Positions 25,548-35,200 of a stretch of 57,509 nucleotides of DNA are shown here, piece after piece (the first letter of the stretch is position 1; every line of letters starts with the position of its first letter). The notes beneath the pieces are model-generated. The model worked only from the letters and a program-made list of their open reading frames with translations, did no database searches and had not been told where the DNA came from. The translations under genes were made by a program, and so were the position numbers. The DNA lies in the IMG/VR virus record IMGVR_UViG_3300028840_002812, positions 1 to 57,509 of that record, one strand, 5' to 3'. The DNA is from a virus.

Positions 25548-26549
25548 TCAAAATGTAGAACCACTAAATCCGAAATCATCTCCAGTTTCTATAAGTCGAT
25601 TATCGGTACTTGTGATTGACTTGATTGCCGCCCCTGCTAGGTGTGAAGTAATTGATGTCCCATCTTTTCCTCTTTCGACAGTAAGTACATTTCCCGATAT
25701 AAGTTTTACAAGTATCTCTTCCCCTTCAATATCAAGATATGTATTTGGTAAAATTGAAGTTGTATCATTTACCGTAATTAGTGTATCCTCGGTACTAATA
25801 TCATTTGTTATATTTGTTACGACAATTCCTGTATAATTTTTAATTGCTCTTGGTTCTGCAGAATAAACCACCTCCCTAGTTGGAGTATTTGTAGTATCTC
25901 CAGTAATATAACTGATAGTAGTTTTTTTGATGATATCTTTTGATGCGGAAGATGTCGGGCCGAACAAGTAAGTTTTTACGGTAAATCTTAATGTATAAAT
26001 TAAAACTCTTCTGGTTGTGAAATCACCCTCATAATCATCTTGCATTGTGATGTTCTCTAGAATTACAGGAACATCTCTTTTTTCATTAATTTCATCTATT
26101 AATTCAACAGTCATTGTATATGCTGGTTGGAAGTATGGTAAAATTTGTTCTATAATTTGAAGAGCATCGTCATTTAATTTTGACATAATGCTGACCTCAA
26201 ATTGCAAATTATACGGAACCGGCAAATAAACTTTTTTTGTTTCCCTTCCGTCAGTTATTGACTTTGTAGTAAAAGTTTGAGTTGTGGTGGATTTTCTTGT
26301 TGAATCATATGTTAAACCAGTAAATTCAAATGACATTCTCGGTAATGTAATTTGAATTGGTTTGTTTAAATCTGGTGATTGATTAAGTCTTGCAAGAAAT
26401 TTTTGAGTTGGTCCATATGAAAAAGGAACTTTAATCACGCTTACCACGTCATTAGAGTTATTTTTGTGTTTAATAGTAATAGTATTAAACAAAGAACCAA
26501 ACGAAACTATAGTATTTCGTAAAATTTCGTGATAGAAGTATTCAAACAT
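25548..26549 (-). CDS. 15: gp15 tail sheath stabilizer / terminator
   Basis: A 333-residue protein (T4 gp15 is 272). It starts MFEYFYHEILRNTIVSFGSL, and has VPFSYGPTQKFLARLNQ near residue 40 and the conserved DDALQIIEQILPYFQPAYTM near 130, which matches T4 almost word for word (QIVEQILPYFQP). It caps the tail and joins it to the neck. The C-terminal 80 residues contain an added DTLITVNDTTSILPNTYLDIE domain of the kind also seen in the large baseplate proteins of this window. Confidence 0.93.
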   Translation of the reverse strand: MFEYFYHEILRNTIVSFGSLFNTITIKHKNNSNDVVSVIKVPFSYGPTQKFLARLNQSPDLNKPIQITLPRMSFEFTGLTYDSTRKSTTTQTFTTKSITDGRETKKVYLPVPYNLQFEVSIMSKLNDDALQIIEQILPYFQPAYTMTVELIDEINEKRDVPVILENITMQDDYEGDFTTRRVLIYTLRFTVKTYLFGPTSSASKDIIKKTTISYITGDTTNTPTREVVYSAEPRAIKNYTGIVVTNITNDISTEDTLITVNDTTSILPNTYLDIEGEEILVKLISGNVLTVERGKDGTSITSHLAGAAIKSITSTDNRLIETGDDFGFSGSTF

Positions 26550-26611
26550 ATGATTTAATTTATAATACTATTATTTAATCGATTAATAATAAATATTTAT
26601 CTATCTATAAG

Positions 26612-28036
26612 TTATGGCATACCAAAAGGATTATTTTCACTAAAATCTATGATTGTATCTGCTTCATCTTCAATTTCTTCATTTGCAGCATAACCATCCT
26701 TTACTGCATAAACATTAATTGATCTCAAATAGTGAGATGCACTTGACGAACTTCCAACTATATTTTCTCCAGTAATGAACTCGCCCGTAACTTTAGATAC
26801 TTGAAGGACATTTGTAATAGAACTCCAAGATTTAACTCTTGCAGTTACACCACTTTGAGTTCCGGTTACGAGTTCATTGAATATAAAATTACCAGTCGAA
26901 TTTAAAGATGGATTTCCAATTATAATTCCTGGTGGTAGTGTATAACCAAGACCCGCATTCGTAATACGAATTGAAGTAATTGTTCCTGCAGTTGAGACTT
27001 TTGCAGTTGCGGCAGCAGAAATGGTGGATATTCCAGTAAAAATAATAGTAGGAGCATTTACATATCCTGAACCTACATTTGTTAGTGTAATAATACCGAC
27101 TATACCGTCTCCTAACGTTGCAGTAGCAGTTGCGCCATTTCCGCCCCCACCAATAAATCTTACTCCAGGTGTTATTGTATACCCAAACCCAGCATTTGTT
27201 AATGAAACACTTTGAACTGATTGAGCCTTCGGATTTGTATTGTCATTACATACGACAATACCACCAATCATATCTGCAATAGCACTTGCAGTTCCTCCGC
27301 CCACAGGAGCAGAAGAAATGCCAACTGTCGGAACATTAGTGTACCCCCCACCTCTATTTGTAACAGTAATAAATCTTATACCGCCATTTACAATTGAAGC
27401 AGATGCAGTTGCAGTAATACCTACTCCAATCATAGTAAGATTCGTTAGATTGCCTACCGCAATTTGATCTGGTTTTGATGAGTCTTCTCCACTAATATTA
27501 TCATCAATTTCGCCAATTCCGGTATCGATAAGTTCATCCTCGTATCTAAAGAGTTCACATCTTAACTCATATGTATATAATCCTTGAAGTTGATAAAAAG
27601 GTTTTTCGTGCTCAACGTACTTAATTTCGAATAAACGATCTCCGAGAGGAAAATAAATTAAATCCCCCTCTTTAGGTCTAGATGATAATTTGATGTCAGA
27701 TTGATTTTTAATCAATGGTGAAATATAATTTTTAAATCTTTCTCTCGAAATTACTAGAGTAATTTCATTTAATGCTTGAATTCCAAATTTTGATAAAATG
27801 GTTGGATTATTTCCATATCCTTCAACAGTATCGACATATGCTTCTATAGGATAAGCATTATTGAATTCTGATTCTATAACTTCTTTTATGACTGTTTTTT
27901 CCGTAATGTATTGGCGAGGTAGATAATAAACTTCTACACCGTACATTCTTAATTGCTCATTGATTAAATCTTGGATTAATCCTTGTTCTGCTTTAGACCC
28001 CTGAAGAAAAAATGGATTTAACATATTTTCAACCAA
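26612..28036 (-). CDS. 14: gp14 neck protein with Gly-rich repeat insertion
   Basis: A 474-residue version of gp14 (T4: 256). The N-terminal 190 residues match T4 well: QLRMYGVEVYYLPRQYITEKT and SRPKEGDLIYFPLGDRLFEI, followed by EKPFYQLQG. Between about residues 195 and 380 lies an insertion of at least three GxGY..P repeats (GGGYTNVPTV, GFGYTITPGV, GSGYVNAPTI, GLGYTLPPGI). The C-terminal EIEDEADTIIDFSENNPFG returns to a gp14-like acidic end (T4 SSPFDNDFMD). It overlaps gp13 by eight bases. The role is head completion and neck assembly; the insertion would protrude from the neck. Confidence 0.93.
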   Translation of the reverse strand: MVENMLNPFFLQGSKAEQGLIQDLINEQLRMYGVEVYYLPRQYITEKTVIKEVIESEFNNAYPIEAYVDTVEGYGNNPTILSKFGIQALNEITLVISRERFKNYISPLIKNQSDIKLSSRPKEGDLIYFPLGDRLFEIKYVEHEKPFYQLQGLYTYELRCELFRYEDELIDTGIGEIDDNISGEDSSKPDQIAVGNLTNLTMIGVGITATASASIVNGGIRFITVTNRGGGYTNVPTVGISSAPVGGGTASAIADMIGGIVVCNDNTNPKAQSVQSVSLTNAGFGYTITPGVRFIGGGGNGATATATLGDGIVGIITLTNVGSGYVNAPTIIFTGISTISAAATAKVSTAGTITSIRITNAGLGYTLPPGIIIGNPSLNSTGNFIFNELVTGTQSGVTARVKSWSSITNVLQVSKVTGEFITGENIVGSSSSASHYLRSINVYAVKDGYAANEEIEDEADTIIDFSENNPFGMP

Positions 28037-28874
28037 TCATATCATAGGGAGGAAGTTCATAAGTATTGGACATTTTTTCCATTAAAACATCAATTTCTCT
28101 TTGAGCATCATCGTACATTTGTCTTCCATTTAACTCAACACCACCAGGAAGTTTAACTCCAGTAAATTTCATCATATTTTGGCCCCATTGCCTTTTAATC
28201 AATGAAGTTAAGTATGGTTTAATAAAGGAATCATTCCAAACTCTCGAATAATCATTCGGATCTAAAGTTGAATAACAATCTATGATGACGTATTGACCAT
28301 TTCTTAAAGATGACCAATCGACATCAAGATATAGTCTATCTTGTCTTTTATTGAAACGTATTTGTTTTTGTGTATTTAAAAGAAAATCCAAATCTTCCAG
28401 GTATGTTTTAACCATTGCATAACTAAGAAGTTCTGTTGTTCCCCAATAGTAGATATCATTTAGAAATAATTGATACTTAACACTAAACATACTGCTAGTG
28501 ATGGTATTTGCACCATCAAACATAAAAATTTTATTGATTCCAATTACATTTGGGGGAACTTGTAAATAATTGCTATTTTCAAAATAAGTAAATGTGGTAG
28601 CAGTACCGACTATGTTTGTAGTTACTGATGTGGACGCTATACCTACGGATCCTCCACTATATCCTGCTCTACCACGTTCAATATCATTTTGTGTAATTTT
28701 GTACTTATAAAATGTAGGATATACGCCATCAAAATGTCTTTCTTGGAAAAACTGGACAGCATCATCTACTAAATCTTCGATTTGCTCATCAGCAACATTA
28801 ATCTCTAATACTGGAGCACCCAATTTTCTTTTACAATATTCTATAAGTTCTTGCCTAGAAGATGGTTGTGCCAT
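28029..28874 (-). CDS. 13: gp13 neck protein
   Basis: A 281-residue neck protein (T4 gp13 is 309). It starts MAQPSSRQELIEYCKRKLGA and contains VADEQIEDLVDDAVQFFQERH near residues 22-43 and a middle YYWGTTELLSYAMVKTYLED segment typical of gp13. The C-terminus has KFTGVKLPGGVELNGRQMYDD. With gp14 it completes the head and accepts the tail. The ATG is preceded by GGAGGATAG on the minus strand, a good ribosome site. Confidence 0.93.
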   Translation of the reverse strand: MAQPSSRQELIEYCKRKLGAPVLEINVADEQIEDLVDDAVQFFQERHFDGVYPTFYKYKITQNDIERGRAGYSGGSVGIASTSVTTNIVGTATTFTYFENSNYLQVPPNVIGINKIFMFDGANTITSSMFSVKYQLFLNDIYYWGTTELLSYAMVKTYLEDLDFLLNTQKQIRFNKRQDRLYLDVDWSSLRNGQYVIIDCYSTLDPNDYSRVWNDSFIKPYLTSLIKRQWGQNMMKFTGVKLPGGVELNGRQMYDDAQREIDVLMEKMSNTYELPPYDMIG

Positions 28875-28899
28875 TTGTGCTATCCTCCAATAATAATAT

Positions 28900-29082
28900 T
28901 TATGATTGTGGTATTACCCACTCAGAAACTAATTCTTGTTGTTTTAAATAAAGTTTAAAATAGCACTTTGCGAGAGTTCTAATATCATCAATATTATCAA
29001 TATTATCAATTTGATTACTGAATTTTACATACTCAAAATTTTTTGTCAAGTTTGAAAGTTCTATAGTATCAGGATTCATCAA
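28900..29082 (-). CDS. Small conserved hypothetical protein (60 aa)
   Basis: A 60-residue protein starting MMNPDTIELSNLTKNFEYVK (start at 29082 or the next ATG at 29079). It contains RTLAKCYFKLYLKQQELVSEW, a helix with one cysteine. It overlaps the upstream 74-residue gene by 14 bases and lies before gp13, a position where I recall similar small proteins in cyanophages. A role in neck or tail assembly is only a guess from position. Confidence 0.7.
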   Translation of the reverse strand: MMNPDTIELSNLTKNFEYVKFSNQIDNIDNIDDIRTLAKCYFKLYLKQQELVSEWVIPQS

Positions 29083-29293
29083 TCAATCTCCTAAGTAAAA
29101 ATTTAATTTCATTTAAGTCTTCTTTCATATTTGTGATATCAGATTCGAGATTATTTACCCTTTCATTTTCTTTTAGTTTAGAATCTCTTCTAGAAAGATA
29201 TTCAGCGTATTCTGACATATTAGTATTAATAATAGAATTTGTTTTAGGATCTCGAATCAGATGATCATACCCTTTCACTTTAATATAATCCAT
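29069..29293 (-). CDS. Small coiled-coil protein (74 aa)
   Basis: A 74-residue protein starting MDYIKVKGYDHLIRDPKTNS. The N-terminal part (GYDHLIRDPKTNSIINTNMSEY) is a pattern common in cyanophage virion genes. Residues 35-74 form a charged coiled coil (NNLESDITNMKEDLNEIKFL). It starts one base after the 2576-residue gene ends. A coiled coil at this locus could be a short whisker or chaperone-like subunit (T4 has wac fibritin here), but that is inference. Confidence 0.7.
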   Translation of the reverse strand: MDYIKVKGYDHLIRDPKTNSIINTNMSEYAEYLSRRDSKLKENERVNNLESDITNMKEDLNEIKFLLRRLIDES

Positions 29294-29294
29294 A

Positions 29295-32200
29295 TCAAGC
29301 TAGTGTAATTACTCGTAAGTTTCTTACTCTAGGAACATAAACTTGGTTAGTAGATGTCATAATAAGTTTAATTCTATAAGATCTAAATGGTGGCAGTTGA
29401 TCTGAAGTAAACCCATATTCTCTGTATTCAAGTTCAGGAGAAGTAAATCCAATAGAGTTTGATTGTGATATAAATTTATCAGATAAACCACTATTATCCT
29501 CAAAGTTTATAATCTCTCCTCTTGAATTGAGATTCGCATATCCAGGAAATGGGGTAAAGATAGGATCGAAGTTTTGATTTTCACTAATCGCATATAATGC
29601 TCGAATATCCGAATACAGATTAATATGTGCGTCAAGAATAATCTTGATTGAAGAAGCAGGATTTTCTAAAGTAATTTCCTTTGAAATATATTGAAATGCT
29701 GATGGGTCTCCATTAATTGTATCGACTCTTGCATCAGTAGCATAATTTTCAATCACGCTATTGATTCTATTTGAAGTTAATATGGTGCTTATTCTTTGAG
29801 TATCTAAAACCGGAGAGAGTCTTGTATCGGTTGTGCCTAAAGTTAATCTCATATTCATTGACTTATTGCCAGGTAAATCGGTCAATTTATTATCTTCGTT
29901 TACTTTTGATGCAATAATTCTTGTGCTATCTAGATAATTTGGAGAATTAATCGTAATAGGCTCAAAACCAACATCAGTAAATGGTATTTCATTTCCACTG
30001 ATACTAGAACCAGTAATAGTCCTCACTTCAGCACTTAATGAAGTACCTTGCACAGTAAGATTTTGAATAAGAGGCGTAATAATTTCAAAGGGCATATTTT
30101 GTGATGCTCTAGTGTTATATCCACCAGTTGATTTTGTTTGATTTGCGTAAAGAGTTGGGAAACTAGTTCCAACACTTCTATCAACACCATCACTAGTCAT
30201 ATCAAGTTTAATGTGATAGGAATCAAAAGTAATAGGATCTGTAATAGTTACATCATTTAAATCGTGAGTTTTATTAATTCTTTTTAGTGAAACGCCATTC
30301 AATTCATATTTGTAGACAGGAGATCCGATTGGATGAGATGTGGAATTGGGTCCTCTAATAATATTTCCACCAATAACTCCTCCCGATATTGAAGTATATT
30401 CAATAACCTCGTCACCAATAAGTAAATATCCAGAGTTTGTTTCTCCAACTCCAACATTTTCAAACATACCGAAAGCACTAGAATCATCAACTGATATTGA
30501 TCCTGTAGAATCTGCCGCAAGTTGAATGCTCAATTTAGTTGGTTTGATATCTGATTCTACATTAGAAATTGTAACTAAGTTATCTTGAAAATACATTCCG
30601 TGATTTTTATGATCTATCTTAATATGTCTTCCGTCAGTTTCTGTAATTATTTCATTAACAAATACACCAGTTCCATTTAGAGATGTTGTAATACCTAAAC
30701 TATTCACAAACTGAATTGTTTTGGATTCACCAACAACAAAGTCTCCTTGAATATTATCTACTATAATTTGATTAAGATTGGAAATGTTTGGAAGTGAGAA
30801 TCTTGCATTTATTCCGACATTAAATGCTCCAATATTAGAAATTCCAAGAACGTCTCCAATTTGGTATCCACTTCCCCCAGAAGTAATAGTTGCTCCAATT
30901 GCGACTCCATTGTTTATGGTAATCGTAGCAGTTGCATCTCTACCCTTACCAGTAATTGTTTGTAAACTAATTCCAGTGAAAGTTGCAATACCAGAAGATG
31001 GAGTATATCCAATACCAGCATTAATAATATTTAATGAACCCGTTGCAATTCCTGCATTTCCCACATAGTTTCCTGATGCGTTTGTTCCACTTTGTAAAAT
31101 AGTATTTCCGATAACAAAGTTTGAATCATTAATTGTGGATGCTAAACTTATTCTAACTTTTTTAGAATTAAAGTTAAGAGAATTTGGTATTAATTTAGCA
31201 ATTTGATTATTACCTTCAGTAAGTTGGGGATTATAAACTTCTACAGTTCCAGATTCAATAAAATCTGCACGATAAAGCGTAAACTTAAGATCCTCCCACT
31301 GACTTGGTTCCCAAGTTGAAGCATTTTGTGATTTAAATAGTGATCCAAGGTAGGGTTGGTTAGAAATAAAGGTTTGTGTTATTAAATCATTTTCACCAAC
31401 TCTTGAAATGTAAACACTGTACTTTGTTGAATTTGAAAGTAAGCAAACGCAATATTCCTTTCCACCTTCAAGGTAAATTGGAGATTTAAATACTACTGGT
31501 GTTGCAATAGTTGAATCATTAGAAATTTGAACCTCATCGGGATCTAATACAATTTCAGAAAACGGAAGTACAAACTCTGAAGGTAATCCATTCTGTATGG
31601 TTCTTATTTGAATTGTGACTGGAACATCAGTATCATCTTTAGTTCTAAAGAAAACATCGCATCTTGTGAGAAAAATTCCAGTGCTCTCATCAATTATGAA
31701 TGATTGTGCTAATGGATCGTTATAACATCCAGGAGAAAAAGGATTTTGATATATACTCGTTTGAGGCTTTGTTGCAGGAGCAACAACTTTACCTATATTA
31801 GGATTGACCCCCCAAGTACTAACTGCACCTTGTCCAACTACGATAGGTCTTCCAGTAGCTTGAGCAGCTGCAACTGCTGCAGCAGCGTTTCCTCCATAAG
31901 TATTACGAATTAAGTCTCCTGTAATATAAACTGGAGAACTACTGGGTGCTGGTGAAGGTGCTGAAGGTGCTGAAGGCGGAGGAGGTGGTGGGTAGTTAGT
32001 AACGCTTGAAGAAGATAGAACAGTGCTACTAACCACTTTAGTCCCTGTGGATCTTGAAATTTGTTTTGCTTCAGTCAGAACTCTACTTTCAATTCTCGCA
32101 TTTCTAATAGAAATGATATTTTCCTGAACTGTCTGTAAAGTGCCGCTAGAAGAAAAGTTTTCTTCGGCAATAGTTGTAGCAAAATTTTGATCATTAAATG

Positions 32201-35200
32201 TATTATTAGTAAAAGTTAATGACTTAGTTCCAGACTCAAATCTCGGATGTATATTACTATTTGGATTCGGTATAAACAAACTCCCAATTAAAGTTGCTGA
32301 TAAATCTGATACTAATCTAATATTTGTAATAGAAGCTTGAGCACCACTAATACTTCCAGTTAAAACCATTCCACTTCCTATCCACCCATTAAATAATCCT
32401 TGGGGTTCATTTGAAAGCGAAAAAGTATCAATATTCAATATTGATGATGTTGAAGAATATGTTGCAGGTAATACTTGGTTTGTGTAAGGATTTTTTGAAA
32501 ATACTTTATTAGGAACATTATATGGTCCTTCTTTATGATTTGATTGCGACACTCTAAAAGTAATTTTGGGAGATTCATTAGATAAATCTGAACCCAATCC
32601 AGTTGCTCGTATCCTACCAATTACAGTTTCTCCGACCTGAAATACGCCAGAAATCATATTAATTTCAAGTAATTTTGGAACGCAATATTTTGTTACGTCT
32701 ACCCCATCAAAAAATGCATATAATTGTGTTAATGGTTTTACTTGCTTCAATATGAACTGAAGATTTCTAGATCTCATAAATGCAACAAGATCTCTATTTA
32801 CAACTCTATCACCAAATGATGTTTTATCAAATTGCTCACTTACTATAGTTCTCAGTCCACTTCTATTTGATACTCCAGTGTCTATAACCTCTAACAAATT
32901 ATCCTGAATAACACTTGTGGTAGTTGTTGGATAAGTTCCGAAGCGACCATAGATGTCTCGTGAACCCATTGCCACGCCGGCACTTAAAGGGTTGTGCGTT
33001 ACACCTGTTCCGTGTGTAGTTTCCGTTCTATTTTTCGTAGATTCTACTCTTTCCTGTCCAGTCCAAACATCAACCCAAGAATTCCATACTGTTGGACCAA
33101 ATCCAGTTTGAGGATCTACATTTAAAGTTGATAAAGTTTGTGCATAATTTCCTTCTTGCGTAATAACTTTAGATTCTAAACGAACAGTATCTACCCAGGT
33201 ATCAGAAGGCGGAGTAATTTCGAGAGTTCCTTTCCAAAAGTTAACTAAAAAGGGCGTAACACTTTCTGTTCTTGTTGCAAAAGGTTGTTTTAACCATTCT
33301 AATTCAGCATAATCTAACGTAACAATGTCTCCAGATTTTCTAACATTGATACCCTCAATTGATGAGAATGCTAAATCATCAGTTGGATCCGTATTTTCTA
33401 CTGGACCAAAAATCAAATCAATCGAATTAGTATAATGTTTTGGTCTTAACTCTTTATTTTTAGGATCAATACTATTCTTTATTTCGGCATCATTTTCTTG
33501 AGATAAAGTAGTTGTAAAGTTATCGACAAAAAATCCAGATTTAAATCTATTCAATCCATTTGAATCTGAAATAAAAAGATTTGCTGTGTTTGTTTCTAAA
33601 AGAGACAATGCAGTATAATACTCTAAATTTTTAATTCTACTTTCAAGATTCCTAATGTCGGACATTTTATATCCTTTATGCTCCAAAAATTGAATGGAAG
33701 CATCTGATACTGAATAAAGATATGGAGGCAATTCTATAGAGAATAACTCTAAAGAATCATCAGAAGAAGATGGTTTTTCTGGTTTTTCTGATGGTGTTCC
33801 ATATTTGACTTGAAATTTACCATCTTTCGCAAGATAAACGCTATCAATTCTACCCAAGTAGAATGAAAAGTTACTTAAAATTTCCTCATCCGATGCCAAA
33901 ATATTTGTTGCCGAATTTCCCGAAGCATTGAATAATCTTCCAAAAAATTCAAATGGCGATCTTGAATTTTCAGTAACTGTATATAGAGAAACTCTTGGTC
34001 TAATATCAATAATATCAGTATTTCTAACTCCATTAATAGTTCTTATTTCATTAGTATAATCATAAGTATTGTATGACTCTACTGTTGTAATATCCCCATC
34101 ATCTGAAGAATCATAAAATCCACTAGAAAAATAGATTTTTATTTTTTTGTTTGGTTCTTCTGAATTTAATTTTCTAGTAATAAATCCATAATCATAAAAA
34201 GTTCCTTTTTGTCCAATAGAAAATGTATAGTTAAATGATATATTGAAACTTGGTGAATCTAATGTTACAATAACTGCTTGAATATTGGATTCTCTAAATG
34301 TTACCGTCTCCCCTTCTTTAAAATTATTTTGATTTTTATAAACAAATAATATTTGGGATGAAGTTAATTTTTCGGCAACTATACCAATAGTATCGCCATT
34401 TTGACTTACAATTTGTTCACCAATAATTAAGTCTGATGTTGTGTTAGTTGGACCATTGATAGACGAAAGAACCATTTTCGGCGCAGAAGGGGAAGCAGTA
34501 TCTGCCGACTCAAAAATTCCATGTATCTCAATAATATCAGGAACGTTTAGAGATATATTTTTATCTTGAACTCTTGTTCCATAAGCATAATTTCCAAATT
34601 CAAGACCATCATTCAAGGTGGTTCCTCCAATACCAGATCCCACATATTTTGACTTATCAATTATAATACTATTAACCCTATTTTTTCTTTTTGCTTTTGC
34701 TTTTGGTTTAATTTTTCTAAGAGTTGTAATTAAGGTTGCACCAGCATTATTGGATCCTAGGTTAAAAATTTGGAGTTGAGCGCCACCATTAATAAAGGAA
34801 AATTTATCTGAAGTTAATAATTCGGTAGAACCATCAGATCTAATTAAAGAATATCTTTCCTCATCAAAGGGTAAAAATGTTTCATTTGTTCCGGCACTCA
34901 CTGTGTCGGATAGTTGGTTTGATATGATATTGACAGTGAATGACTTTCTAATGGTGATATTTGCATTATTTAAATCTACATTAGAAATATTACTTTTTGG
35001 GAATGATGTATATAGTGTGTTGTCCGTTGATGATTCTAAATTTGTCGTTAATATTTTAAGATCAGTAACCTCCAATGTTGCAGTTGGTAGTTTTCCTTGA
35101 GCAATGCCAGTAACAGTAGTAACTCCGGCAATTGTAATTTCGGTAGACCCTACACTTACAACTTTTGCAATAACTGGATCTGCCAGAGAAGTATCACTGT

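Noticed and set aside
29022-29049. TTGACA-16-TAAAAT on the minus strand before gp13
   Set aside because: It lies inside the 60-residue gene in a very AT-rich stretch with 16-base spacing. Chance is a good explanation; not listed as a promoter.
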